From Entomortierella parvispora (lineage: Eukaryota; Mortierellomycota; Mortierellomycetes; Mortierellales; Mortierellaceae), in NCBI GenBank assembly GCA_963573315.1, contig OY752150.1:1550001-1614000 (forward strand): 64,000 nt of DNA, given 5' to 3'. This document shows, in pieces, positions 43,163 through 53,945 of this stretch. Each line of letters opens with the position of its first letter. Position 1 is the first letter of the stretch. The position numbers and the translations under genes are program-made. The notes beneath the pieces are model-generated. The model was given only the letters and a program-made list of their open reading frames with translations. It had not been told where the DNA came from and did not search any database.

Positions 43163-44657
43163 ATGGGTTGCTGCATCAGTCAGGACGACAAACAGAGCCG
43201 AATCCGTAATGATGAGATCGACAACCAACTACGGCAAGATCGACTTCAGATGCGACATGAGGTGAAGATGCTACTGCTAGGTAAGGTTCTTGCTTCATTC
43301 TTTCTTTTCAAATGGTCCGCTGGTTCTTTGGCGGAGAGCTGCACTCATCAATTAACATGGACGTGCGCTCAAACACACCAATAGGTGCCGGTGAATCGGG
43401 CAAGTCCACAATTCTGAAGCAAATGAGGTTAATCCACGAGGGAAGTTACTCTCGAGAGGAACGGGAGGCATACAAGGAGATTATCTTTTCTAACACAGTC
43501 CAAAGGTGAGGGTCAGACACAACCACAGCTGGCGTAAATTAGGGGGTGACACAAAAAAACAACCAAAAACTTCAAACTCACCCTGCACTTGATCCTCCTG
43601 CCGCTGTTCGCAAAATAATTAAGCATGCGGGTGATTCTCGATGCTATGGACAACATGGAATTACCCCTGTACCATGAAAGTAACCAGAGCTACGCTCTGA
43701 CAGTCATGAACCTCCCTCTTCAGATTGAAAGCGATTCCATGCCCCATGCAGTTGCCATTGCTATCCAGAACCTCTGGCTCGATCCAAATGTCCAGCAGGC
43801 CTTCCAGCGTAGTCGAGAGTACCAATTGAACGACTCTGCGAAGTAGTAAGTATCTCTTAATCATCCCGCCGCCGCGAACCCCTGTGTTTGGATGCGTGGA
43901 GTAAATTAATGTTGACAGCACATCTCATCGTGTTAGTTACTTTGACTCCATCGATCGTATTGCAAAGACAAATTATCTCCCAAGTGACCAAGACGTTCTC
44001 CGATCCCGTGTACGGTCCACGGGAATTACTGAAACCACGTTCCTGATCCGAGATACGACCTACCGCATGTTTGATGTGGGCGGTCAAAGATCTGAACGAC
44101 GTAAATGGATTGGGTATTTTGAGAATGTTACAGCCATCGTCTTTCTAGTGGCCATTTCCGAATACGACCAACTGCTTCTGGAGGACGAAAACGTGAACCG
44201 AATGCAGGAGGCCTTGACACTGTTCGAGTCCATCTGTAACTCGAAATGGTTCATCAAGACGTCCATCATCTTGTTTTTGAACAAGATTGATCGGTTTAAG
44301 GAAAAGCTTCCACTCTCTCCTATGAAGAACTTTTTCCCAGACTTTGATGGTAAGTTACGAGCGAGAACACTCCAACCCCCAACACCCAAATCGATGAGCA
44401 ACTGATCTGACGCAGCTTCCTTTTTTTTTTTTTTTTTTTTTTGTTCATCTTGATCCAATTTGCAAACAGGTGGCGACAACTATGAAGCAGCCTCACAGTA
44501 TGTATTGCACCGGTTCGTGAGTTTGAACATGTCGGAAACCAAACAGATCTATGCCCATTTCACGTGTGCCACCGATACCAACCAGATCAAGTTTGTAATG
44601 GATGCCGTCAGCGATATCATTATCCAAACCAACCTCCGGGATTGTGGTTTACTTTGA
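43163..44657 (+). CDS. heterotrimeric G-protein alpha subunit, Gi-type
   Basis: Five exons: 43163-43280, 43385-43505, 43624-43845, 43937-44349 and 44470-44657, all phases closing, 353 aa, the standard length. The start MGCCIS carries the N-myristoylation glycine and palmitoylation cysteines, so the protein sits on the inner plasma membrane. The GTPase motifs are all present: P-loop GAGESGKST (split by intron 1), switch [19 protein letters not shown] in [12 protein letters not shown], and TCATDT near the end. The C-terminus DCGLL has a cysteine at position -4, as in pertussis-toxin-sensitive Gi/o subunits and fungal group I G-alpha proteins. It relays signals from seven-helix receptors, in fungi often pheromone or nutrient sensing. 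Intron 4 ends in a long T-run (44417-44441). No other G-protein partner lies nearby. Confidence 0.96.
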
Positions 44658-45036
44658 AAAAGTCGTGCGCGGGTCGATCCAGAGCTCCTCACTCCATCTG
44701 GTGATGAAAGAAAAGAAGAGAGAGAGAAGAAAAAAATCTACTCTCGCATGTGACCATAGAACCCCCCCTCTTCCACAATAAGCACACACAATTCTATCCA
44801 TAGACAGACCCTTCGTTTTTTTCATTTATCGTATTACTCAAACCCAGACTTTTCATTATTTGTTTTTTGTACACAAGCCAAGTATAACCTACTACCCATC
44901 GACGTTTCTCTCCTTTGCAGTTGTGTTGCTTTCCCGTTGCTGACCATTTTGATCCCTTTGTTCTCTTTGTTCTCCTGAATTTAATAAAGGTAATTACATA
45001 AATTACTCCAGAGATCCACAAGATAAGTCCAGTTGA
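44658..45036. other. convergent spacer, G-alpha and ZUP1 3' ends
   Basis: A/T-rich interval between two stop codons, holding both 3' UTRs. An AATAAA-like element is present near 44986. No gene is seen. Confidence 0.5.
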
Positions 45037-47053
45037 TTATGTAGAGGGAACGCGGGTGCTAATAACCATCTTGCTTTCTTCTCGCTCTAGATCATTCCAC
45101 CCTATAGACAGGGCTGCAGTCGATGACAGCAGTGGCAATTGTACAGCAGGCCCTGCATTCAAATTTGAGATGCTGTAATGAGGGTCGTCTAGATAAAGGC
45201 CAGAGATCCCCAGGAGTTGGTATTGAGATTTGACATATCCTGCTCCGAGTTGTAGCCGAAATGCCTTCAGCAGGTATTGTGAATTCAGACGAGTGGACGA
45301 ATCCAAGGTTTGATCTTGACCTTTTTTCTGTTTCCATCGTTGTTGATGTTGCATTTTCTGGACTGGAGATTGTCCTCCTTGTTCTGAGGACACAGTTGAG
45401 GTTGGTGACTGCAGTGTGAGGATAGACTTGTGAATCCAACGGCCAGGATCAAAGACTAAAAGATTCAGCTCTCCAGAATCCAAGACTTCAACTCCAATTA
45501 TCGTCCTGGAGTGTCCCTGGTGCTGCATATAAAGCGGGGGCTTCCTCGTCTGAACAATCCGGCTCTGACCAGTACTTGACTCCTTGTTCTTTTCAAATTC
45601 ATCCTCATGTTGCATCACAATCGAGGACAGCGATCGTCCCGAATTTGCGGAGGAATTAGCGATAGATTCTTCCAAAGGAGTCCAGTCTGGTGCGAGAAAA
45701 TACTCGTAAACAACTCGTAATAGTTCAGGATGTGTCCCGTCGGGTCCAGTGGGTCGATGAAAGTCAACGATATGGCATCGAATTCCCATTGAGCAAAACA
45801 CAGAGTAGGCCTCCGTTGTTCCGATCCACTTTTCGGTCCGCTCAACTTTATGGGCCAGTTGTCGAGCTCCAACTGGATCGAACCCCGCAGACCAGGCGTA
45901 CTCGATCTGACATTGTATATCCCGAATGGAGGGAATCTCTGTTGCAGTGCTACCACGATCCCCACCTATGCTTGCTTCAGGGATCGTCGTTCCAAATGAT
46001 TCCCACGAATCTTGTTCTTGCTGCTGCCATAGTTTTTGCTGTTGGGCCGCAACGTAGGACAACATCATCTGAATATTACGATAGCCACATCCCCATCCAC
46101 GATCCGACTTGTCGCTCTGACAAAACATGACTGACGAATCAGCCAGATATGCCCGACTTGTGAATCCCTGTCTCTTGGATGACTCTAAAAGAATCTTTGC
46201 CTTTTCAATCATGCCCTCGATGCCCACATGCCTCCTCTTTGTTAGGGGATCCTCCAGAAATGTGAGCTGTGGACTAGATGCAGTTGTCTGATTCGAGGGT
46301 GACGCCGATGTGGCCAGTGCTGGAGAGGTTGGTAAGCCGGGTATACTGAAGGACGATCGAGAGACACCTCCTTCCTTGGTTTTAGTAATGAACCCATCCA
46401 TGGTGGTCTGCCCTGACTTCTTTGGGGACTGTGTAAGAGAAGGAGAGCAGTTGCTCTGGGGTACTTGGTGCTGCAGTATGGGCGACATGTTTCGGAACTT
46501 TTTCTGAGGCAATGCATTGTCATCTTTGCCTCTACCAACAAGACGCTAAGATAGGCGCTGTGTTAGTTTTCTGATCGAAACTGGGCAAGTGAATGCTGGA
46601 GAGGTTTGGTACCTTGATCCCTTGTTGTGAAATTCCGGAGGATAAGCCATGACCCTGGTCTTGTAATAGCTCCGCCAGATGTTTGTCCATATGTTCCGCC
46701 ATTTGCTCGATATCCACTACTCAAGAGAGTAGGGCGGATGGCATACACGAAGTTCAGTCACCCATGTAAAAGCAGAAAAGCAATCTCTTTCAATGGCATT
46801 GACAATGATGTTGTTCATTACCCCTCTCGTAGCACCCTTCCGCCTCGCACTGGACTAGAAAGGCGCCTCCTACTCCCCGAGTGCCGGTGTCTTTCCTGGT
46901 CAGGCCGAATGGAGCGAGTGAAGGAGGCTTGGGTTCGTGCTGAGATTCCTGGCCGTCCTCTGTGACAAAGTGGGCATTGACATGGCTCTCGAATGCGGCC
47001 GTGTCGCCGTGGAAGGGCTGGTTGCAGACGGGGCAGGAGTGGACCCTGGCCAT
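45037..47053 (-). CDS. ZUP1: ZUP1/ZUFSP-like deubiquitinase (C78 peptidase)
   Basis: Three exons, 47053-46822, 46716-46613 and 46545-45037, all phases closing, 614 aa (human ZUP1 578). ZUP1 cleaves long K63-linked ubiquitin chains in DN damage and replication contexts; C78 relatives act on Ufm1. The first exon encodes a C2H2 finger, HSCPVCNQPFHGDTAAFESH with a following H, as in ZUP1. Exon 2 gives a second, partial finger helix (DIEQMAEHMDKHLAELL). The catalytic domain has RGWGCGYRNIQMMLS (catalytic Cys about 265), HQGHSRTIIGVE (His) and LLVFDPGRW (Asp), in the right order. The finger plus C78 arrangement favours ZUP1 over a pure Ufm1 protease. A (GGGGAGGAA)-type tandem repeat lies just upstream of the start. 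Confidence 0.9.
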
Positions 47054-47071
47054 GGAGGAAGGGATGAAGAG

Positions 47072-47130
47072 AGGAAGGGGAGGAAGGGGAGGAAGGGGAG
47101 GAAGGGGAGGAAGGGGAGGAAGAGGGGAAG
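47072..47130 (+). repeat. tandem repeat of about 10 bp upstream of ZUP1
   Basis: Successive GGAGGAAGGG units, at least five copies, ending 19 bp above the ZUP1 start codon and so within its 5' leader or promoter. Confidence 0.85.
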
Positions 47131-47389
47131 GAAGAAAGGCGGAATGTGTGAATGGCTGTGTGTGTGAAAGAGAGAGACAGAACACTTTTGCCACCAACGC
47201 CGTATACTGGAGGTCGAAGCTCTGAACCCGTGTCCGCCTGCTCCGATTCCGTTTGTGCGCTTTCCCCTCACGGTCTGCCCGTGCTGTTTCCTCAGTTCAA
47301 GCGACGAAGCTATTCTCCGAGGCCAAGAAGTTAGCGAAAAGGACTAGACGAATGGAACGAGATTTATTGAAAACAAATATGAATGCCTA

Positions 47390-48976
47390 TCAAGTCAACA
47401 CTCTTTCCTGAACCACTAATCCCGAGGCATCGTGCAATCTCTCTCGAACAATGAGTCTGTCGACGCTCTCTGTTTCAGCCATTCTGGTCGTAACCCAGAT
47501 CTCACGCCTAGTGCGATTGTTAAACACTTGGGAAAATACGTAAACAAGGTCGCTTTCACTTATCTCCCGTAGAGGCAAACCGTCTCCAACCGGCTGACCT
47601 CTGCCATTGAAGACAAAGTGTTCCGCGTATGTGTCGAACAGGTTTCGGCGATGCCTCCAAGACGGTGCTGAACCTCGAGAGGTAAACCTCGGCTGCTCAA
47701 GTTCAAGCATCGACGGCACAGCTCCACGTTCCGCGTACTGTACCAAGGAGAGAGATCCGCCATTAACATCATCTTGACTGTCGCTTTCGGTACTCTGTAG
47801 ACTGTCGCTATCCGTACTCTGTTGACTGTCGCTATCGGTACTCTGTTGACTGTCGCTTTCGGTACTCTGTGGACTGTCGCTGTCCGTCCTCTGTTGACTG
47901 TCGCTTTCGGTACTCTGTGGACAGTCGCTATCCGTACTCTGTGGACTGTCGCTATCCGTACTCTGTTGACTGTCGCTATCGGCACCTTCTTGACTGTCGC
48001 TTTCGGTACCCTGTGGACTGTCGCTATCGGCACCTTCTTGACTGTCGCTTTCGGTACCCTGTGGACTGTCGCTATCGGCACCTTCTTGACTGTCGCTTTC
48101 GGTACTCTGTGGACTGTCGCTATCCGTACTCTGTTGACTGTTGCTTTCGGTACTCTGTGGACTGTCGCTATCGGCACCTTCTTGACTGTCGCTATCCGTA
48201 CTCTGTTGACTGTCGGTATCGGCACCCTCTTGTCTGTTGCTTTCAGTACTCTGTTGGCTGTCACCATCGACACCGTCTTGACAGTTACTGTTGAAGCTTT
48301 CTTGAGAGTTGCTATCATTCATACCGGAATCTTCGGGGATGGCGCTTTCTTTGTCGGTATCATTAGGTCTGCCGCTAGCTTCACTTGGTCCCATGGGGAT
48401 GCTCCTGGCAGACGTCGTCCGACATTTCTTGTATGGGTGATTGCGCTCTTCCAGAAGTTCCCATTGACTAGATTCGTCCAAGTCACTGCTGCTCCCTTCA
48501 GAAGATCTCTTGTCTCCGAGCTTCGCCTCATGTTCTCGCTTGGCTCGCTTGATAATCGAACTCCTCCCAGTCGAGTTCAGATCTTGCTCTTCAGAATTTC
48601 TGACTTGGCTGTCCGACCCGCCGATTTCGGACTCGTCTCTCGCGGAGTCTCTAGACCTGTGCTTGCTAGGGAATCGCCTCTTCAAAGCCCTGACCTCATG
48701 AACATGGAGATAAAGCCTGAGGCCAGCTTTGTTGTGTCGATTGAGATGTGGCTTGACCAATAGGATACCTCTTGCCTTGAGTTGATCACCGACCTTGAGG
48801 TCTGCAATTATCCTTCTCAAGGGTTCGCCGGAAGGTGCCCCATCTTGTAAGAGATTGACATCATGCCCGTCTAACGTGAAGACGAGTTTGAGCTGGGTGT
48901 CATTGGTTTTTGTCAACTGGTGTGTCGTTCGTTGGACAACAAGTCTGATCCACGATGTCGGAATTTTGACTCTCAT
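47390..48976 (-). CDS. unknown protein with an 8-residue minisatellite domain
   Basis: Single exon, 528 aa from the ATG at 48976. I do not recognise the family. Residues 1-105 look ordered and beta-rich, with GDQLKARGILLVKPHLNRH and LRLYLHVHEVRALKRRF. This could be an OB-like fold, but that is only an impression. A Ser/Lys/Arg-rich linker follows. Then come about 20 tandem copies of an 8-residue acidic unit (variants of DSQQSTDS and DSQEGADS), encoded by a 24-bp minisatellite at about 47775-48260. The C-terminal 90 residues are ordered again (FVFNGRGQPVGDGLPL and the basic VFNNRTRREIWVTTRM). This C-terminal part resembles the short product of the duplicated unit at 50.1-50.5 kb, so the two may be one family. 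No introns are evident. Confidence 0.65.
   Translation of the reverse strand: MRVKIPTSWIRLVVQRTTHQLTKTNDTQLKLVFTLDGHDVNLLQDGAPSGEPLRRIIADLKVGDQLKARGILLVKPHLNRHNKAGLRLYLHVHEVRALKRRFPSKHRSRDSARDESEIGGSDSQVRNSEEQDLNSTGRSSIIKRAKREHEAKLGDKRSSEGSSSDLDESSQWELLEERNHPYKKCRTTSARSIPMGPSEASGRPNDTDKESAIPEDSGMNDSNSQESFNSNCQDGVDGDSQQSTESNRQEGADTDSQQSTDSDSQEGADSDSPQSTESNSQQSTDSDSPQSTESDSQEGADSDSPQGTESDSQEGADSDSPQGTESDSQEGADSDSQQSTDSDSPQSTDSDCPQSTESDSQQRTDSDSPQSTESDSQQSTDSDSQQSTDSDSLQSTESDSQDDVNGGSLSLVQYAERGAVPSMLELEQPRFTSRGSAPSWRHRRNLFDTYAEHFVFNGRGQPVGDGLPLREISESDLVYVFSQVFNNRTRREIWVTTRMAETESVDRLIVRERLHDASGLVVQERVLT
47775..48260 (-). repeat. 24-bp minisatellite (about 20 units) within the unknown gene
   Basis: The unit reads approximately ACTCTGTTGACTGTCGCTATCCGT on the plus strand, with substitutions between units. 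Because 24 is a multiple of three, copy-number change keeps frame. It leaves several frames on both strands open, which makes large antisense frames here meaningless. Confidence 0.9.
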
Positions 48977-50110
48977 ATGGGAAGGGGGCAAGGAATGAGG
49001 GATAGAAGCGTTCGAAAGAAGACTGGGTGTTCAGAAGCGTTCAGAGGGAACAAGGACTTTTGTAAAGGATGTTCTTTTTGTATTTAAAACTGTACTCTCT
49101 TTGCTCGCTGCCATGGTGGCATGATGTGGTACTTCCAGATCAAATGAAAGAGAGGCATCGGGAATATCACAAAGGAACAATAGAGAGGACTGAGACGAAT
49201 ACAACAGATGGGAAAAAGGACCGAGTGAAGGACAAGGATAAAAACGAAAATAGGCTATTGTTCCTGTGGGAAGAACAACAAAATCATCGCCATTTTTTTG
49301 ATACAGTGTGTACGCGAAAGCCAGCCCTCGTGAACAAAGACCGTTACACTTGTGTGTGCTGCGAATGCGCACGGGGCCTCTCTCTCAGTCAACGCCTCTC
49401 CAGGTCCAATGCTTTCTTTGTGGTGAACATCCATGTCCCACATCCGCGTTCCATCCGCGTCCTATCGGTGTCTCTTGAAGTGATGGCGGTTGACATTGCA
49501 GAGCCCGCTTAGTCTTTCTGCTACCTGGTCGAGACACTCATCCAATTTGAGAAAGTGGAATCCTCCTTCCCCCTCCCCTCCGCCAAAAGTTATACTAGGT
49601 TTGTATACAAAAAAACTGAATAATGAAAAGGTCTGAGTGTACGCTTGTAGCATAGGCATGAAAGCACAAGCAAATGAATGCATGAACGTCGAATGGAATG
49701 AATGTGAAGAAAATGACAGATTCATTTGACATGTATGCATGTTACTTAGGATGGACCATTCCCACTTTGTTTCCAAATGACTGCTTCGATATCTTATTGA
49801 ACACGAAGCGAACCGGTGTGTCCGCATGGTGTCTGACGCACTGACCACCATGCACATGAACTAAGGTTTGGACACGATCACAGATTACTATTATTTTTTT
49901 TGGTTCGCAGTTAACATGAGTTGACAGAAGTAACCAGGAAGCGCGTTAGATGGCGAAGAACTCTCCAAGAAAGTGAGGGATAAGGATCATAATGAGTTTA
50001 TGATAGCTTTGCCGACAACGCAAGTAGCAAACGACAATGACTTGAAGATCATCAGGATAAATGACATTACTTGATTAGAAGAGAACTCATCACCTTTATT
50101 TGCGAGGTGT
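48977..50110. other. intergenic region without a clear gene
   Basis: Upstream region of the minisatellite gene. Near 49470-49560 the minus strand reads FHFLKLDECLDQVAERLSGL and then a stop, which looks like the end of a lost gene, but no more of it can be found. Nothing else is seen. Confidence 0.4.
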
Positions 50111-50535
50111 TCAATGCCGGCGTTGCGCAACATTCTGGAGGCGACCTTCCCAGAAGCCTCCTATGATTCTATAACCTCTCATTATGTTGACATGGTGTTC
50201 TTCTATAGTTAAGACGTCTAGCCAGTAGCTTCCACGTCGTCTGCCCGGCTGCGTGATAGTTCTGAGGATCCCAGACACCACGTAATGTCTCCCGATCAGG
50301 GAGCCCTCAGCATCCCTGGTATTGATGCCGCGGAGTACAGCGCGCAGCCGCCTGTTCGACAGGACGTCGAAGGTCATGATTGCTACCCTTGGCAAGACTG
50401 CCGCCAGGATTAGGATGGCCGGTCTACCGGTCGGCCGGTCTCCTCGTTAACAAAAGGGGTAGAGTATGCACGAACAACCCGGTTGAAGTATTCGGTGCCT
50501 CGAGGACCTCTGGCAAGGACGTGGTTAATTGACAT
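50111..50535 (-). pseudogene. member of a local duplicated family, frame interrupted
   Basis: An ATG at 50535 opens 41 codons (MSINHVLARGPRGTEYFNR, then FVNEETGRPV) and stops at 50410. The coding-like signal continues in another frame from about 50430 to 50111, reading VLPRVAIMTFDVLSNRRLR, SLIGRHYVVSGILRTI and SYWLDVLTIEEHHVN. Joining them needs a one-base shift around the repeated CCGGCC motif near 50420-50440. A TATA-box-like TTATAAAA (minus strand, about 50648-50655) lies about 115 bp upstream of the ATG. An inverted, more decayed copy lies at 51.2-51.6 kb. The ordered segments faintly resemble parts of the minisatellite protein at 47.4-49.0 kb. It may be a recent pseudogene or a gene with a sequence error. 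Confidence 0.45.
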
Positions 50536-51093
50536 GGCTGTTAATATTGTGGGGAAGATGTGAAGGATGTGAAGGATGTGAGCGATGTGAAGGTTTAGAG
50601 ATGAAGAGAGCCTTGAGATGAAGCTGGGCGAGTGCTGAGTGGGCTTTTTTTATAACCCGGTAAACCATCAGTGGTATATCCTCTGTGACGCGTATTGATG
50701 GTCCATTTTCGCCGGATTCGATTATGAGGGTAGATCAGCGGCGGAGATCTCGGTGATTAAAGAAATAGGCTGGTCGGCGGGTTCGAAGAAGAAAAATCGG
50801 CGGTTTAGAGAGGGGTCGGCTGACAACATTGGATTGTTAGAGAATGGCAGGGTAGACAGATAAGCGACCCATAAAGGAAAGTCGCCCCATGGTCGGCTTA
50901 AAACCAACGTCCATGCTCGGCGCGGATAGATCTCTCGGAGCCGGATACAGACCATAGGAACGACAAACGGAGCTTGACCCACAGACAGACCATAGAACTA
51001 CAAACGCTGCATGGAACGACAGACAGCGTATGGAATAGTAGACAATGAACTAGTACAGTAGGTGTCCATCAGAACGCGTCATAAAAATTATCC

Positions 51094-51153
51094 GAGATTG
51101 ATTTCTCGGTGATAAAACTGCAGGAGATTGATTTCTCGGCGATAAAAATTGCC
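51094..51153 (+). repeat. two 30-bp direct repeats carrying a small hairpin
   Basis: GAGATTGATTTCTCGG is repeated at 51094 and 51124, each followed by GATAAAA. The first copy with its flank reads CCGAGATTGATTTCTCGG, a perfect 6-bp inverted repeat around TTGATT. A partial third copy precedes at 51081. The pair lies in the spacer between the two arms of the local inverted duplication. Confidence 0.75.
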
Positions 51154-51204
51154 CGAGACTCTAATTACGTGAGGGATATGACAATAGTGTGGATGGGTTC
51201 GCCA

Positions 51205-51605
51205 GATTATAAAAACGCCCACTCGCCTAACTCTTTTATCTCCAAACCTTTACACCCATCAGATTTTCCCCATCGTATCAACAGCCTTATTCAACCCGAT
51301 TTCTTGTACATTATGTGCCGTTTGTTAACGAGGAGACTGGCCGACTGACTATCTCATCGTGGCACCAGACCTACCAGGGTTGCTATCATGACCTTTGATA
51401 TCGTACGGGCGACTGCGGGATATCCTCCACGACATTAATGCTAACGACGCTGAAGGATCCCTAATTGGAAGACACTACGTGGAGTCTGAGATCCTCTGAA
51501 CCATCACGCAGCCGGGAAAACGAGGAGAAAGCTACTGACTAGATGTTTCGAGTATAGAAGAATATCCAATGGACGTCATGCGAGGCTATCGATCATACGC
51601 GACTT
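51205..51605 (+). pseudogene. inverted, decayed copy of the 50.1-50.5 kb unit
   Basis: Read on the plus strand, this segment aligns by eye with the reverse complement of 50111-50700. It includes the TATA region (TATAAAAACGCCCACTC here, TATAAAAAAAGCCCACTC there), GTTTGTTAACGAGGAGAC, ATCATGACCTT and ACGCAGCCGGG. The coding frame has in-frame TGA and TAG and lost its start codon. With the first copy it forms an inverted repeat with arms of roughly 400 bp around about 0.5-0.6 kb of unique sequence. Confidence 0.6.
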
Positions 51606-52001
51606 CCAAGAATGTCGCATCCAGCGTGTCCTTCAAAATCCATCACATCGCCGGCATTGAAAAAGCTCATGACAGATATCCGTCTATTTGTTTGGTTGGC
51701 TGTGATAAAAGTTACAACACTTATTCCCGTCTCGCACAAAGTGTCAACAATGCACATATTGTCAGGTCACCAAGGCAAAGCAGTTTCTACTAAACGCCTT
51801 CGACAATGTCGTCGGAAACAGAAGACTTCGGAAATAATAAAGGTGTTTTGGCCAACTCTTTTTTTTTCATTGCATCTGTCAACTCTTCTTTTTTCGCGTA
51901 GTCTTTGAAATATCCAAGCAGTCTTTGGGAAAGTAAAGGGGGAAGGTCTACCCGAAGTAACATGCATGTGAGTCAAACGAATCTGCCCATTTTCTTTACA
52001 T

Positions 52002-52599
52002 TCATTCCATTCGACGTTCATGCGAAAAGAAGGCTTGAGGTTTAATCTTCAGTAAAAGTTCCATTTGCAATATGAACTCCAATTTACGGAGGTACAATTT
52101 TCCAGTGAACTCCGACCATTGGCCCCAAAACTCCATACGACCAAGCTTCGCTAAAGAGTAGAACTCGTCATAAGCAGCCTTGATGGTCAAACCGTCTTTG
52201 TCCGCGCTCATAGAGAAACCCCATGGGCTTCTGTGGTGGCATTGCAGTAGGATGTGACCCTGCAAAGGGCGCGTGAGCCACGAAATGACGTCCAATTTGT
52301 CGTAACTATTGCGGATGTGTTGTCGCGGGATGTCCCCCTGTAGGAGACGTGTGTAGCACTATGTTCTTGTGACTGGAACTGTGCCTGAAACTGTGCCTGC
52401 GGATGTTAAAGCCCTTGGGGGGGGATGGGGGGGAGCTTTCGAGTAAACGGGCATGGACATCCTCAAAGTATGAGCGCTGACTTGCGAGTTGCCGCTGTCT
52501 TTGACTGGCTAGTTCTGTGAGGTTCCGCTTGTGTGCCGCCTGCATTGTTCCCAAACTTGCAAGAAGCTGTTGAGATGATCTCATAATCGCGTCGACCAT
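52002..52599 (-). pseudogene. possible gene remnant with one frame break
   Basis: An ATG at 52599 opens a helical, Gln/Arg-rich frame (ASLGTMQAAHKRNLTELASQ and on) that ends at 52306. One frame over, from about 52360 to 52002, a long ordered segment reads YTRLLQGDIPRQHIRNSYDK, DVISWLTRPLQGHILL, then GKLYLRKLEFILQMELLLK before its stop. The join needs either a frameshift or an intron whose donor I cannot find; an acceptor-like ACATAG lies at the start of the second segment. A C-run (about 52420-52435) is a likely place for an indel. The family is not recognised. Confidence 0.4.
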
Positions 52600-52856
52600 G
52601 GCTGCCCCATTAACTGATATTCCAGCTGCGATGATTGCCGCTTATTCATATTAAAAACGTCCATTTCATGGCGGCCAAGTTCCGTGTATTCCAAAAAGAG
52701 CCGACTTGCGAAAATCTTGTGAAGTCCTTCATCATCAAGTGCTTGGAAAAGGCTCAAAGTATGTGAGTGAGTAATCAGACATTGAACAGCATCCCGATAG
52801 TGACATGGCGCATGCGGACAGGCAGCTTGAGGAACACCCTCTAGACTGTATGCGCT

Positions 52857-53111
52857 CTATTCAAGTCTCGGTTGAACGGTCGGGATCCCATCCTTCGTCT
52901 CATAACAAACCTCGCCGACTGTGATCTCCTCAGGGTCATAATCGCTCATTTCCAAGTCGCAAGTCTTGTGCTCTGCCTCAACAATCTCGTCGCAATTCCC
53001 ATCGAATACATCCTCCAGCCACGGAAATGCAGGACCTCGAAGTTCATGTAGAAGAATGACAATGTCAAGATCAAGAATATATGGCTCGTCAGTCCCATTG
53101 AAATGTGCCAT
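52857..53111 (-). CDS. possible small acidic protein (weak)
   Basis: 84 codons from an ATG at 53111, acidic (MAHFNGTDEPYILDLDIVIL; pI clearly low) with Asp/Glu throughout. No homology is recognised. It could equally be the last exon of a lost gene. A short plus-strand frame nearby (53287-53550, starts MAAVTNRCEQ) is about as plausible and equally unsupported. Confidence 0.25.
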   Translation of the reverse strand: MAHFNGTDEPYILDLDIVILLHELRGPAFPWLEDVFDGNCDEIVEAEHKTCDLEMSDYDPEEITVGEVCYETKDGIPTVQPRLE

Positions 53112-53945
53112 TAATTACGCGCCTTTGATTGGACTTTTTGATGCATAGAAGCTCATTATCCGCGACATAATCCACCGAAGTCATTGAATATCCTGAATTG
53201 GCTGTGCAAGTTTGAAAGCTTCCTTGGTGCCAACGTACCATCCAGCATGAGTAGGTCGCGCCGAAAATACTGCACGGGTACACATCATGGCTGCTGTTAC
53301 TAACCGTTGTGAGCAACCCATCAATGCCACTCTACCTTCACGGACAAATTTTGCTCGAGATACCTTGTTACTCCTCCATGATCTTGACTCGCTCCTCACT
53401 AGTCGCGTCAGTTTAACATCGGACTACGTTGGTGAACCGGCAAACAAGGACTATGATACACGCAAACCATATGAAGTCTACACACCTCCAGTAGATAAAA
53501 AGCAAAGGCTCCAGCGGTACATCGGCGGAAATCCTCATGACGAGATGTAGTGGCATACAACATAGTTCCTTTCCTCTTGTTCAAAATGCAGAAAGACGAG
53601 AGAGATTGAGATTCAGATGTCTTGATCTCGCAGTATCGCAATGACTTTTTGAGTGGGTGATGGCGAGTGAAGAGTGAAACAGTGAAGCGAGTGATGCATC
53701 ATGCATGGAGGATGGGCTGCCCTGTTCTGTCGTGCCCTGTCCTGTTTAGTTCAGTCGAGCTCATGTTCCCTCTGTCCAAGCAGTCACTCTCTCGCGCTCT
53801 CCCCCTGCGACTTCCTGCCACGTCAACGCCCTCTCCTTCCCTTCATTTGTTTCCATCCATCCCTATTCCTTTTCCTTTTTTCTTTTCCTCGCTTGACATC
53901 ACTCACTTACCCATTCTCTCTCACTCATTCACAATTGCCCCAATC

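Noticed and set aside
47822..48763. 313-codon plus-strand frame of TVAIGTL-type repeats
   Set aside because: Antisense reading of the minisatellite; an open frame is guaranteed by the 24-bp unit.
50410..50440. 30-nt intron joining the two frames of the 50.1-50.5 kb unit
   Set aside because: GT and AG ends exist but the splice gives the wrong phase and an early stop.
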